Shown here piece after piece: positions 31,231 through 41,671 of a DNA stretch of 64,000 nt. How positions within the stretch are numbered: position 1 is the first letter of the stretch; each line of letters begins with the position of its first letter. The notes beneath the pieces are model-generated. The model did no database searches. It saw only the letters and a list, made by a program, of their open reading frames with translations, and was not told the DNA's origin. The stretch is taken from the NCBI GenBank assembly GCA_963210315.1, contig OY723256.1, positions 2,294,001 to 2,358,000 on the forward strand. The letters are read 5' to 3'. Origin of the DNA: Rhynchopus euleeides. Taxonomy: Eukaryota > Euglenozoa > Diplonemea > Diplonemida > Diplonemidae. The translations under genes and the position numbers were made by a program.

Positions 31231-32052
31231 ATGGCGGACACACTGCACCCCGTGCTGGAGGTGCTGCGGCAGGACCTCGCATCGCGCGGCATCGACGCAT
31301 GGAAGCCGTTTGCCACTGAGTGGTACAACGAGGAGCGCGAGAAGCTCGATGACAAGGTGAAGGAATCGCTGCACGTCCTCCCAGAGGCACCCTGGTCACG
31401 CAAGGATGGGAAGGGCACGGCGGCTGTGCTCATCGGGAACAGCAAGGCGCTGTGGCCTAAGTTCATCGACCACCTGCATGCCCGCGGTGTCAAGACGGAG
31501 GAGGACCTGGGCGAGAACCCCTTCGACAAGTTTGTGCGGGACAACATCACGGAGGCGGTGACGACGTGCCTTGGGGAGAAGGGCATCACCTACCGCTGCT
31601 TCTGGTCCCCACGCGATGCTGACGGCAAGGTCATCTCCCTGCAGCGCGTTGCGGTGCTTGCGGGTGACGCCTATCTCGACAACGGGACGCATCTGTGCAT
31701 CCACCCTGTCTTCGGGGCGTGGTGCTCATACCGCGGTGTGATCAGCATCGAGGTGGAGTACCCGCTTGCACCTCTGCCCACGCCGCTGCCGCCCCTGGTG
31801 TCGCAGGAGGAGGAGGCGGCGGCGACGGCTGCCTTCCAAGTGGCGCTGAAGTCGAGCGACAGCGAGACGACGATGAAGTGCCACTGCGGCGCGGGTGGGA
31901 TGGGCCCCAACTGGCACACATGGGTGGACCTGCGTGATGTGGTGCGCCTCAACAAGGACCAGGCGCGCTTCAGCGATGCGCAGGTGGAATACCATTACAC
32001 GCGCGAGCCGGATGTGCTGCTCAAGGAGGTTGCCCTGCGTGCAGGGCAGTAA
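31231..32052 (+). CDS. MMACHC/CblC-like cobalamin-processing protein
   Basis: 273 residues from the ATG at 31231. CblC (MMACHC) proteins bind incoming cobalamins in the cytosol and remove the upper ligand (decyanation or glutathione-dependent dealkylation) before cofactor synthesis. The diagnostic stretch CIHPVFGAWCSYRGVISIE (about residues 155-173) corresponds to the conserved IHPxFGGWxAIRG segment. Further along, WHTWVDLRDVV followed by FSDAQVEYHYT resembles the family's W.DW.YRDAV...YSEEQ..YF region. The N-terminal GNSKALWPKF also fits. Length matches human MMACHC (about 280). The insert SQEEEAAATAAFQVALKSSDSE (around 190-211) looks lineage-specific. No signal peptide. A B12-using cell is implied. 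Related cobalamin reductases of the nitroreductase fold are the main alternative. Confidence 0.75.
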   Translation: MADTLHPVLEVLRQDLASRGIDAWKPFATEWYNEEREKLDDKVKESLHVLPEAPWSRKDGKGTAAVLIGNSKALWPKFIDHLHARGVKTEEDLGENPFDKFVRDNITEAVTTCLGEKGITYRCFWSPRDADGKVISLQRVAVLAGDAYLDNGTHLCIHPVFGAWCSYRGVISIEVEYPLAPLPTPLPPLVSQEEEAAATAAFQVALKSSDSETTMKCHCGAGGMGPNWHTWVDLRDVVRLNKDQARFSDAQVEYHYTREPDVLLKEVALRAGQ

Positions 32053-32165
32053 ATTACGTGTGCATCGCTTTCTTTCCTGTGATGGTGTGCCCGTGTGGAT
32101 GCTGCTTAAGTACCCCGCCTGGCATGTGGCTTTGTACTTTGTACCGATCATGCTGGACCACATAA

Positions 32166-32270
32166 GGGGGCTTCGCTACGGGGTCCTCGTCGGTGCGTTT
32201 CGGTGCATTTCCTCATTTGTTGCTGAAAACTGACGAAGCCTGACGGCGAATAGCGACCAGCGAAGCCCCC
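32166..32270. mobile_element. 105-bp MITE with TAA duplication
   Basis: GGGGGCTTCGCT at the left end and AGCGAAGCCCCC at the right end are perfect 12-bp TIRs, flanked by TAA at 32163-32165 and 32271-32273. G-rich TIRs with a TAA duplication are typical of PIF/Harbinger MITEs. It lies about 110 bp past the stop codon of the CblC-like gene, probably in its 3' region. The TIR resembles that of the MITE at 18667. Confidence 0.75.
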
Positions 32271-32607
32271 TAACAGGGGAACGAGTGCCGTCAGAACTGA
32301 AACGTGTATTTTTGCAGGAGGGAGGGAGGGGGGGGTAAGATTGATTTTGGCCCGGCTGGCTGGCATCGATAGTGTCGATAGGTGCTGGGAAGGCGCCGTC
32401 GCCCCCACCGAAGGTAAGTTGCTCCCCTCCTTCCTTTGTTTCGCTCATTGTGGGGAGCAGAAGCGAATTGCACCCCACACTATGCCAGGGCCGTTCCGGC
32501 CAAGCTGCAGGAAGCTGCCGCCTTCCTTTTCAGGCCTTCTCTGAGAAGCAGCAACGGGTCCACCCTTCCGCCCTTCCGTGCCACCACGCCCACAGCAGGC
32601 AGACACG
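32271..32607. other. Intergenic between MITE and the 558-residue gene
   Basis: G-run near 32322-32336, otherwise nothing distinctive. A pyrimidine-rich stretch ends CGCCCACAG just before the start at 32608, which could be a 3' splice site if the gene has an upstream exon. No upstream exon could be identified. Confidence 0.3.
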
Positions 32608-34284
32608 ATGGGCCTCCCACCCCCCCTGGAGTACTACACACACCGCACACCCCAGTTCCTGTTTGTGGTGAAATGGGGCGGCGAGCTGGACGGCATGCTC
32701 AGCATCGAGGTGCTGCACACGCTGAACGGGCGTGTTGTCGACGGCAACATTCTGAGCGAGGACAGCCTCTCCTCGCTGCACGTCAGGTGGCCGGAGAAGA
32801 TCTTCGACGACACACTGTCTGACAGCGTCCGCCACACCGAGCTTGCAGACTTCGTCAAGAACCTCAACAACGCAGCCCTGCTCGAGGCTGCGGCAGAGCC
32901 GTCCGTCTCCGAGAGGCTGCCCGACACATTCTACACCGACCTGGAGGACCACCAGGAGCTCATCGACATCGTCCGCAGTGCTGTCGTCTTGAGCCTTCTC
33001 CCCCAAAGCCGTTACACCGAGGGCGCCGAAGTGCCGCCTGCGCCGCCCATCCCCTGCCCGGAGCTGCCAGCTGATTCGGGTGCGGCCATCACCCCTGAGG
33101 CGACAAGCCAGTTCAACATGTTCTACGACATTGCGCTGGACCGTGTGAAGGGGAGGGACATCGCTTCTGCGATGCGGAACTTCAAAAGGGCTTTCGAGCA
33201 CGGCGGCAACGCACAGGACTACGCTGAGGTGCCAGCAGCCTATGCAACAGACCTCAGGAGGTTCGCGACGGAGTGCGGTGTGGCGTACCTGATGCTGGCT
33301 GGCTACCAGCTGCAGGAGGAGCAGCTGGACGCGGCCCTCGTGTCCCTCGTGAAGTACGCTGAGCTCAACCTGGACCACGGGTCACGCATCCTCCAGCAGG
33401 TGCTGAACGCCACCCTCCTGCGCCTGCGCGCATCCTGCGACGACAGAGGCGCTGCTGCTGGTGTAGAGCCAGCCCGGAAGCTCCTGGCGAGAGCCGACAC
33501 CATGCGCAATGTGTGCAGGCGGTTCTTCCGTGACACGCTGCATCCCCAGTTCGAGAGGATGGCGCGGCACGACAGGGCAAGGGGGGTGGGCAAGAAGGCC
33601 AGCTCCGACTACTACGACATGGAGCACTCCACGACGAGCGACAGGCTGAACGAACTGCTGCTGCGTCGGGAGGCAATCCTCGACTTCCACTTCACAGACG
33701 AGTTCTTCTTCCTGCACAAGCTGAGGGCGAAGATAGAGGGCGAGCATCCCGGCCCCCCGAACCAGCAAGATGTTCTGGCGGCGCTGGAGCGGTACCGCAC
33801 TGAGTCCCGTTATGAAGAGCTCTGCGACGCGCTGAAGCTTGCTGTGTCGCAGCCGCTGGGGGACCCTGCTCGGGATGCGCGCCGGGGCTGGGAGGAGTCG
33901 GAGTTCCAGCTTTCTGTGGCTGAGATCATACGTCTCAACAAGAACTTCGGGCACCCCCGCAAGCGCGTGTCGGCATTCTGGCAGGTGGCACAGGTGGAGT
34001 ACCTCGTGTCGCGAGCATGCCCTAGAAAGTGCACGCACAACGGCAGGAGCTGCCCTATGGACCTCGCACAGATCCACGCACGCGGCTTGCTGGAAACAGA
34101 GACAGACCCAGACATTCGGTTCTGCTACCAGCGGGCTCTTGTCAGTGTTGCAGAAGAACGTCTCCGGCGTGTGTTGAGCGAGGTGGAGCTGGACCCCAAG
34201 GCACCGAAGGAGGGCGTCCGTCAGCTGCGGCGTGATGTTGCAAAGCGCATTGCAGAGGGGGGCGCTGCGAGCTCGCTCATCTAA
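32608..34284 (+). CDS. Unrecognised 558-residue intracellular protein
   Basis: Uninterrupted frame from the ATG at 32608; upstream codons to 32578 lack an ATG. There is no signal peptide or membrane segment. The protein is mostly charged and probably helical. It has a beta-like N-terminal stretch (FLFVVKWGGELDGMLSIEVL, about residues 18-37), a Pro-rich break near 140-155, and long amphipathic helices through the middle. A small Cys cluster (CPRKCTHNGRSC, about residues 471-482) could bind a metal. Codon use matches neighbouring host genes and there are no repeats, so I regard it as a real gene. The KWGGEL string recalls part of the inositol pyrophosphate kinase phosphatase-like domain, but the rest does not follow. 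I assign no function. Confidence 0.65.
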   Translation: MGLPPPLEYYTHRTPQFLFVVKWGGELDGMLSIEVLHTLNGRVVDGNILSEDSLSSLHVRWPEKIFDDTLSDSVRHTELADFVKNLNNAALLEAAAEPSVSERLPDTFYTDLEDHQELIDIVRSAVVLSLLPQSRYTEGAEVPPAPPIPCPELPADSGAAITPEATSQFNMFYDIALDRVKGRDIASAMRNFKRAFEHGGNAQDYAEVPAAYATDLRRFATECGVAYLMLAGYQLQEEQLDAALVSLVKYAELNLDHGSRILQQVLNATLLRLRASCDDRGAAAGVEPARKLLARADTMRNVCRRFFRDTLHPQFERMARHDRARGVGKKASSDYYDMEHSTTSDRLNELLLRREAILDFHFTDEFFFLHKLRAKIEGEHPGPPNQQDVLAALERYRTESRYEELCDALKLAVSQPLGDPARDARRGWEESEFQLSVAEIIRLNKNFGHPRKRVSAFWQVAQVEYLVSRACPRKCTHNGRSCPMDLAQIHARGLLETETDPDIRFCYQRALVSVAEERLRRVLSEVELDPKAPKEGVRQLRRDVAKRIAEGGAASSLI

Positions 34285-35417
34285 ACCTATCAACAGGCGG
34301 CCACGCCTGCTATTCTCAGGTCCTCTGCCCTCACTGCCCTCCCCTTACTTTCTCTTGTGTTGCTGTCGCAGAGGTGTTGTGTCGGCAGAAGGACTAGACA
34401 GATGCCGGCCAAGAGAGACTGGCTTCAGGATCGTGTCATCTCGTCGTCGTGGATTGAACGACTGTTTCAGAAAACCCTAGAGTGGTGTCCGGCCGGAGGG
34501 GGTGGGGTGGTGCGTTTGGACCAGCAACGCCTCGCGGGTTATATGTGCTCGCAACGTGGGAAACTGTGCGGTGCAGATCATGCAGGACGCACCACACCCG
34601 CAGCAGGCGTGTGGGGTGTTCTCGCGATCGGCATTGGGAGTGGAAAGTGTTACTGTTGGTCCTCCGAACGTCTCGCAGCACACCCTGCAGGTGTGTTGCG
34701 AGTTGTTCGAAAGCGTCAAAACCAAATCAACAAATCGAAGAAGAGGGGCGAGGGATGGCGGTGTTGCATCACGGCATCTGAATCGCTCTCTTGCCGAGAA
34801 TGTGAGGGAACGTTGTGGGTGTGGCTCAGACCACACCTCACCACCTGTGTCCAGGCTTTATATAAGAATGCAGTGCGCGTAGTGCTGCGCCTTGCATCCA
34901 GGCGAAGTGTGATCTGGAGCTCACCAACGATGAGATAAGTGTGTTTAGTTGACGGGACAAGCTTGCAGAGATCCCTGGTCATAATAGCAGCGTTCCGGCG
35001 CTGACGCATGAATGCGCAAACAACAAGACCCCCGCAAACCAGTTTTTGTGAATGACTTGCCCACCCATTCTGCCCCACGGCGTGGTGGGCTTCCGCATCC
35101 CTTCTCCCTACTTGTGGCAGTATCCGTAGAACCGCCAGTGCCCCCTGCCTGCCAAAGTGCGAAACGTTCCTCCGGAAGCTCTCCTCCCCCCCACCCCACG
35201 CTGTCTCAGCAGATGAATTGCCGCCGACTGCAGCCGCCCTTGCCTGTGGCACGGTGTGTTCTTGCGAAGGTTTGTTGCCCCTCCAGTCGACACACACGGT
35301 TTGCCTGTGTCTCTGCGACACCGAACAAAGGGCATCTCGCGTGCACCCCCAACCAGACCCTGCCACCCCTGCACACAGCTTAGACTGCAGCTCGCTGCTC
35401 TCACACAAGACAAGGAT
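34285..35417. other. Intergenic, no gene seen
   Basis: Short frames only, none domain-like. A TATA-like CTTTATATAAG lies near 34857. The stretch 35200-35417 is C-rich and probably the promoter and leader of the subtilase gene; its frame is open from 35256 but lacks an ATG with a hydrophobic N-terminus before 35418. Confidence 0.35.
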
Positions 35418-37010
35418 ATGATCTCCGTCCTGCTCGTGGCGGGGCTGGTCGGGATCCTGCAGAACACTGAGGATGTGACCTCAGTCGACTCCTACCTTGC
35501 GCTGCTCGATCGCGGCATTTCGGATGAAAAGGTGAAGGACATGGTGGCGACGCTGCACTCCCTCATGGCTGATGCAGGCAGGGAGGCCGAGTCGGAGCTC
35601 GTGCACGACTTCGGGTTCGTCGTGCTTAAGATGGACATCACGCCACGCACCTTCTACCGCTTCAAGAACCGGTTCCAGGGCAACGGGCTGGTCTCCATCT
35701 CACGCGACGGCGCCGTGAGCACCGCCGCTATCGACGGGACATGGTGGGGGCTGTCGCGCACCCTGAGCAGCACCACTGCCATCCCCAAGGGTGTGGACGT
35801 CGACCCGAAGGGGGGGGAGGGAGTGCGCTTCTACATCCTGGACTCGGGCTGCCAGTGTGACACGCCCGAGCTCGTTGGGAGGTGCACGGAGGGGGGATGG
35901 TTCTCCACAATCGGTGCTTCGGAGACCAAGTCTGGTGACGCGCGCGATGACAACGGGCACGGCACGTACGTGGCATCGCTCGCAGCGGGGACAACAACCA
36001 GCCTCGCACCCGCAGCACATGTTGTGAGCGTCAAGATCATGGACAGCGACGGGCAGGGCACGCTGTCGGACCTGGTGAAGGGGCTCTACTGGACGCTGAG
36101 GGACCACAGGACTGCCGGCAAGCCGCCGGCCATCATCAACCTGTCGCTGACTGGCCCCGCGTCGGTGATCGTCAACTCTGTGATCGACTATGTGGTGTCG
36201 CAGGGCCTGCACATCGTAACATCTGCAGGCAACGCTGCCACGGATGCCTGCAACTTCAGCCCTGCATCGAGCCAGCAGTCCATCACCGTCGCCGCGACAG
36301 GCCTGCACCGCAGCGACGCCGGCGGGGCCCGCGACACGCGGTGGGCAAGCTCTAACTACGGCAGCTGTGTCGACGTGAACGCGCCTGGCGAGAACATCAG
36401 GGGCTCCAGGTACGGCAGCAACGACGCAGCCGACCCCGAGGAGAGGTACACCGTGCTGTCCGGCACCTCCGCTGCCGCGCCGCTGGTGTCGTCAGTGCTG
36501 GCGACGCATCTGTCGGGGAACCCGGACCTGACCCCGTCGCAGGCCAAGACGTGGCTGCTGGGCAGCGCGGCATTGGTGGACATCGTTGGGCTGGGGGAGA
36601 TCGACAAGAAGCACCAGGTGACGACCACACGCCGCTTCCTGCACCTGAAAACAGCGGTGCCGGCCCTGGCCCCTCCGTTGGACGATCTGCGTGTGGACGA
36701 CACGTGCTTCGGGCACATTGAGGACGTCCCCACCGCAGGGACTCTCTCGTACCCCAGCAAGGAGGGCACATACGACAGCGGCATTCTCAAGTGCTGGAAC
36801 CTGAAGTGCACGGGGCGGACATACATGAAGTTCACGCTGTTTGACCTGGAGACGGGGTACGACTTCCTCCAAATCAACGGGCGCGAGTTCACAGGGTACA
36901 TGAAGCATCTGCGTGATGCGCAGTACGGCGATGCGTTTCTCCGTTTCTCGGCCGACGGGGTGGTCGGCAAGAGGGGGTTTGTTCTCGAGTGGCAGTGCCT
37001 CCACGCATAG
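35418..37010 (+). CDS. Subtilisin-like serine protease (S8) with C-terminal CUB-like domain
   Basis: 530 residues from the ATG at 35418, chosen for the hydrophobic start MISVLLVAGLVGIL (a short or weak signal sequence). Residues about 40-105 resemble an I9-type inhibitory propeptide (FGFVVLKMDITPRTFYRFKN). The catalytic triad is clear: Asp142 in YILDSGC, His181 in DDNGHGTYVASLAAG and Ser351 in LSGTSAAAPLV, with the oxyanion Asn in TSAGNAATD. The order and spacing fit proteinase-K-like S8 enzymes. The C-terminal 110 residues, beginning DDTCFGHIEDV and ending VLEWQC, form a CUB-like or PPC-like beta domain with three or four Cys. It resembles the domain at about 15985-16310 in the giant RTX-like gene. 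Likely secreted and broad-specificity. Confidence 0.85.
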   Translation: MISVLLVAGLVGILQNTEDVTSVDSYLALLDRGISDEKVKDMVATLHSLMADAGREAESELVHDFGFVVLKMDITPRTFYRFKNRFQGNGLVSISRDGAVSTAAIDGTWWGLSRTLSSTTAIPKGVDVDPKGGEGVRFYILDSGCQCDTPELVGRCTEGGWFSTIGASETKSGDARDDNGHGTYVASLAAGTTTSLAPAAHVVSVKIMDSDGQGTLSDLVKGLYWTLRDHRTAGKPPAIINLSLTGPASVIVNSVIDYVVSQGLHIVTSAGNAATDACNFSPASSQQSITVAATGLHRSDAGGARDTRWASSNYGSCVDVNAPGENIRGSRYGSNDAADPEERYTVLSGTSAAAPLVSSVLATHLSGNPDLTPSQAKTWLLGSAALVDIVGLGEIDKKHQVTTTRRFLHLKTAVPALAPPLDDLRVDDTCFGHIEDVPTAGTLSYPSKEGTYDSGILKCWNLKCTGRTYMKFTLFDLETGYDFLQINGREFTGYMKHLRDAQYGDAFLRFSADGVVGKRGFVLEWQCLHA

Positions 37011-40000
37011 GCCACATAAATTTAGTAGCACCAGCACCAACACCAACACCGGGAGCGGTTTCGACGACCAACTCGAGATCCCACAACCCACATGATGGGG
37101 CAACCACCTGCGCCTCAACGGCTTTACTTGTTACAATCTCTCCCTTCTTTTTGAAGAGGGAGATGCTCGTTAGAAACATTCAATACACATGCATCAACAG
37201 GACCCGAGGCCGGTGTACTAAGCCAGTTATACCCCAGGGGATGCGTGAGTTGTGCGTGTTGTGTGTGTGTGTGTGTGTGGAGGTTTTGTTTCCGGAGGGC
37301 AACGGAACCCTTGAGGGTTGCCACACCACCACCACCACCACCACCACCACCACCACCCCTCCGCCCCCGGAACAGCATACACTCGCGAATGCACCACCGC
37401 CTCTCCCCTCCGCCTCGCCCCGTCCCAACCCACCGCACACCGCCTTTCCATTTCCAGGGGATAGTTGTATCGATCGTTTCCAGATGTGACACCCCCCTCC
37501 ACTCCCACCCCTCCCATCCGCACAGTGTGCTGCTGGCAAGTGCTGCCGGCATCTGTTTCAAACTCAAACTGTGTCCAGCGAGGGCCGCCTCGCGTGTCCT
37601 AGAGGGGGGTTCCCTTCGTCTTTCAGGGCGGGTACCCGAAACGTTTCCCAAGAGCCTGAGAGGGAAGTGTGGCGTCGCCTCGAGAGAGGGCAGGGAGGGT
37701 GGCGCAGAATCCCCGTGCTGCGCAGAACATGCATGTGTGCAGCCGCCCCGGTCCCCCCCCGGCGGGAGGGAGAAATACAGCCTGTAATAAAGGCGAGTTA
37801 CATCAAAAGAAAATCCCCCCCCCCTGCAAGCCCGTTTCTGAAAAAATATACAGGCAGCAGGGGCGCACCCACGCTGAATATTCCCCCAACTCGCGTCCGC
37901 TTTCCGCCCTGCCCATTCCAGGTGACTTCCGTGTCGCCGACGTGCGAGGCGTGCATAGTGCCGCATAGGCGCCCAGCAATCAATCCATAGCCAACGCCAA
38001 TATCTTCCCTGCCCAAAATCTGCGATTGCCCGGCGCCTTATCATTCCCCGCCAAGAGCGCCGATGAAAAAATACCCTCTCTCCCCCAGTGCAGGTGTTGC
38101 GGAGGCAGCAAACGCATTGCCCTGAATTCTTCTTCCCGTTTATTGTTATTTTTTTGACAACACACACGTCCCGCCCCCTCTCTGTTCACTTCCTCACCAC
38201 CCCCTCCCCCCACAGCCCCCACCGGCCTGCAGCCGCCACACCAAGCGTGCCCACGCAGGCCCGCCCTGCCCCAGTCTTACGTTGTGTTTTCGTTGAAAGG
38301 GCCTGCCACACACTGCGTTAGTCGCGATGAACGGGAGGGGTTTGATGCAGAACACCGGCATCCCGATTCCCCTCATCAGGCAGTTCACAGTCCTGGCCAT
38401 GCCTGGTCATGATGCAACAAGCATAGTGAAAGCGACACCGGGGTGGAGAAGATCCACCGATCGAGCCTAGCAGCTCGTGGTTTTTTTTTGTCGATGCCAC
38501 GGAACAGGAATATTGTAGGGAAAAAAGGCAGAAAGAAAAGGGCTACCACTGTTCCCCTCTGGTCGGGGGTGTTGTGGGATGCACTGCATCTTTTGTACAG
38601 GAAGGGGGGGTAGGCGGGGTGGGGGAGAATGGGGCATATATACTGTTCGCTCATCATGAACTGCAGAACGAATAAAAACAACTGTGAGCGCCGCCTCACA
38701 GAAAGCGGACAGGCGTCAAAAAAAATGAGTAGATGGCACACGCTACTCTAAAGAATAGGAAATCCATCAATTTAATAGAAACGCCTCCGCACATTGCCTG
38801 GTTCGCATGCCAGGCCCTTGTCATTGCATATTAGCCTCTCGTGTCCGCCGGCAGCATCCACCGAGAACGTGGAATTGTGCAGGGGTGACGGAGGAGACCT
38901 GGGGTGGGGGAAAGGGGCTTTTAATTTGCCTCAAGTGCCGGATCCCCTCCAGACGTATCCCTGAGCCCCCCCCTTGAGGGCCCAGATTGGAATATTTCTG
39001 GAGGGGGGGAGGATATTTTCGACAACTTGAGGCCCTCCCAGGCCCTTTCTTCCCCCGCTCTCCTCCCCACGCCACCCCTCCCCCTTCTGTTTTGGGGCGG
39101 CATTTTTCGCGAGATTATCCAGGCTGACGCAGTCGCCTTCGTTATCTTGTAGATGGTTGTGACGGTGGCGACACCAATGAAAAGAACGAAAAGAACGCCC
39201 CCATTTATCCTGTTCTGTGGGAGACGGGGGGTGGGGTCAATAAATGGAACACTCACTCTCTGTACAGCTCTCCTAGGGCTCGTGACTTTGTTGTCGGCTG
39301 CCCGCTGCCTGGATGCAGCATCTTATGCACCCTGGCCCTGGTGGTTTTTTCTGTTATTCTCTCAAATTTCCCAAACACATACCCCCGAAGGCAAAACAGT
39401 TTTGCCCGCCGTAATGGGGTGGTGGGGTGTCTTAAGTGAGGAAGCAGGTCCTCTGCTGTCTCCCAAGTCTTTCCTTTTTTCTCTCTCTCTGGTGCGTCTG
39501 AGACGTCGGGCCTTCTATCAGAAGTTAAAAAATGCTGCTTCAGGCGGCACTGATGCTCCTGAAACCCCTTCTGTCAGAAGTTCCTCAGAAGTCAAACACG
39601 CACTGTTTCAGACGCGCTACTCTCTGTATCTCTTTCTTTCTCTTCACTCTCAAAAGACTTGACAGCGTGCCGCTGGTGGGTTGCTTCACGGAGCCCCCCA
39701 GCCAAACGCAAATTGTCGACCAAAAAGGCTGACGGGACGGCTTTCTGGTTGTGGTTTCGGCTTTCCAATGCGACACCCACACCCCCTGGTCGGGCCTCGC
39801 GAGGTGTTCCCAGGGTTCAGAATGAGGAGGCTCTCTCCCCGCCGTCCCTCTATTTTCGTCTTTTCCGTCTTATCTCGCTTCCGCCGGGGACAACAGAAAA
39901 AAAATGCCAACAGCATCATCACAGATCACAGAGCAAACAGAAAACTCAGACGTGCCGGGTGTGCCCCCCGACCCCCCCCCCCAGCCCTGCTGCCCACCCG

Positions 40001-41131
40001 CCCACCGCCTCCGCCTCAGTGCTACAACCGCCTTTTTTTTTGGCTGACGACAGCTGACTGCAGGGGTGCATGGGGTATCCATTCCCACCAACCCCGACCT
40101 TCCCCTTCTATGTGTGAAAGTTGGGGAGAGCGTGCTCTGGCCCTCGCAGAGAGTTAACAGGTAAACAGGCTCGTTTTCGCAGCGACCCCCCGAGACGGAC
40201 TGTCCAGCTTGCTGCCATCCTTGCCGGACATGCTGGCCTTCTCTGCAGAGGCAGCTTCTGCTGAGAAGTCCAGCATGTCCGGCAAGATTTCCCGTTTCCG
40301 AAGGGAGGGGTATCACAAGAGGTTCCGCATTTTATAGGAGTCTCGTGGCACGGTTTGACGCAAACTTCGCCCACCCTCCCTCAGACGGGTATCTTCAAAA
40401 GCAGCCCCGCAGGGGGGGGGGGGTGATTATTTTCTCCGAATTCTGGCCACAGCTGGGATTTCCGCCCCTCCCCAACCCCCCAGCCCCATCAGCGTGTGTT
40501 GTAGCCTGTGGCGTGTCCGTGCCCCGGGCCTTTCCTGACCCGTGCAATCCTGCAGCAGCTGCGTGGGGCTTTCCAGCCCACGTTTGTTTGCAACCATCCT
40601 CACCACCATTCCCCCAGGGAGGTGCAGCGAGACCACTGCAGCCCAGGAAGGGGTTGCGGGGGTTGAGGTTGGGACTGATGTCAACCTGAGGCAGGTGCCG
40701 TGCCTCCTGCCCAGGCTGGCATCAGCTGCCTCGTCAACAAGCAAGTAGATGGTCTGTCTGGGTGTGGAACTGGTGCAGGGACGTGTTGTGTATTGTGTGG
40801 TCATATCATTGCGATAAATCTGTTACATGGCGCCTCCTCACGGAAAGTTGTCTCTCTATTGGCCTGCATCGGGTCAGTGTAAATTGAACCGAAGGCGTTG
40901 CAGGTGGGAATCAATAGCCTACAAACTGCAATTCGCCGATTCGGATCGGCTTCCAAAACCCCAGGGCCTTTGCCTTGGGTGATTGTGAGTCCGAGGAGGT
41001 GGTGGTCACCCCAGCTCGTGGGCCTGGGTCATATCCCATAGCCCCTGCCGTCGTATTGGCTGAGAGCAAACCCCTCTGGTGGTCCTAACTTTTGTCCATC
41101 ATCTCCTCGGGATTATTGCCAGCTATTGGGG
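37011..41131. other. 4.1-kb gene-free, low-complexity region
   Basis: Contains a (GT)n tract (about 37257-37281), an (ACC)n tract (about 37321-37357), many C- and G-runs, and a strong hairpin at 40220-40286. Frames up to 347 codons cross it on the minus strand, but they read as Gly/Arg/Cys-rich low-complexity products of the simple repeats. I found no homology-like segment, splice pattern or RNA gene. Confidence 0.5.
40220..40286. repeat. 24-bp-stem hairpin
   Basis: CTTGCCGGACATGCTGG followed by CCTTCTC pairs with GAGAAG, a one-base mismatch and CCAGCATGTCCGGCAAG, around a loop of about 18-20 bases. It has no flanking duplication. It could be a remnant of a short inverted-repeat element or a precursor-like RNA hairpin; there is no transcription evidence. 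Confidence 0.7.
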
Positions 41132-41294
41132 GTATGGAAATTTAGGCAAAATTAGCCAAAATTAGCCAATTTAGCCACGTTTTTTGGCTGGGGAAAATAG
41201 TTGTCCAATTTTTGAAAAATTCGAAAAAAAATCGAAAAAAACGCCTAACTGTTTTTAGCCACTACGGCTAGCCACAGTGGCTAAATTTCCATAC
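41132..41294. mobile_element. 163-bp MITE with GTATGGAAATTTAG termini
   Basis: GTATGGAAATTTAG at 41132-41145 and its exact complement CTAAATTTCCATAC at 41281-41294. The interior is AT-rich with repeated TTAGCCA. It may be flanked only by GG on each side. It abuts the left remnant of the 177-bp satellite. Confidence 0.75.
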
Positions 41295-41401
41295 GGCCCT
41301 GGTGACCCGGGGTCCGAAATTTCGACATGTCGAAAAATTTTTTTTTGGCCAAAAATAGCTATTTATTACCGGTAATAATAAAGTACTTTATGGATTGAGG
41401 G

Positions 41402-41526
41402 TAATTACGTCCCCGAAGCAAGGTCCGAGGGTGTTTTGTTCCCCGAGGGAAGGCCCGAGGGCGAAGCCCGAGGGCCTTCCCGAGGGGAACAAAAACACCC
41501 GAGTACCTTGCTGAGGGGACGTAATT
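41402..41526. repeat. 61-bp-arm snapback hairpin at the Crypton-like element's left end
   Basis: The arm TAATTACGTCCCCGAAGCAA and onward is the imperfect complement of the arm ending TGAGGGGACGTAATTT; a tiny loop lies near 41463-41465. CCCGAGGG repeats occur inside. It may be a separate foldback element nested in, or a structural end of, the recombinase element. Confidence 0.75.
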
Positions 41527-41671
41527 TCCCGAAATCCAGAAAGTACTCAATTAGGACCGGTTATATGGTAGTTTGTTAACGGTCCTGAAACCATTATAAT
41601 CGGTTACCTGCAGAAAGCCTCCGTAGTACCAGAGCCACAACCTCCACAGATCACGCAACATCACACACATC

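Noticed and set aside
32650..32720. Inositol pyrophosphate kinase/phosphatase similarity in the 558-residue protein
   Set aside because: Only a short KWGGEL-like string matches; the rest of the protein does not follow the family.
37124..38167. 347-codon minus-strand ORF over GT and ACC microsatellites
   Set aside because: Gly/His/Arg-rich translation of simple repeats with no domain.
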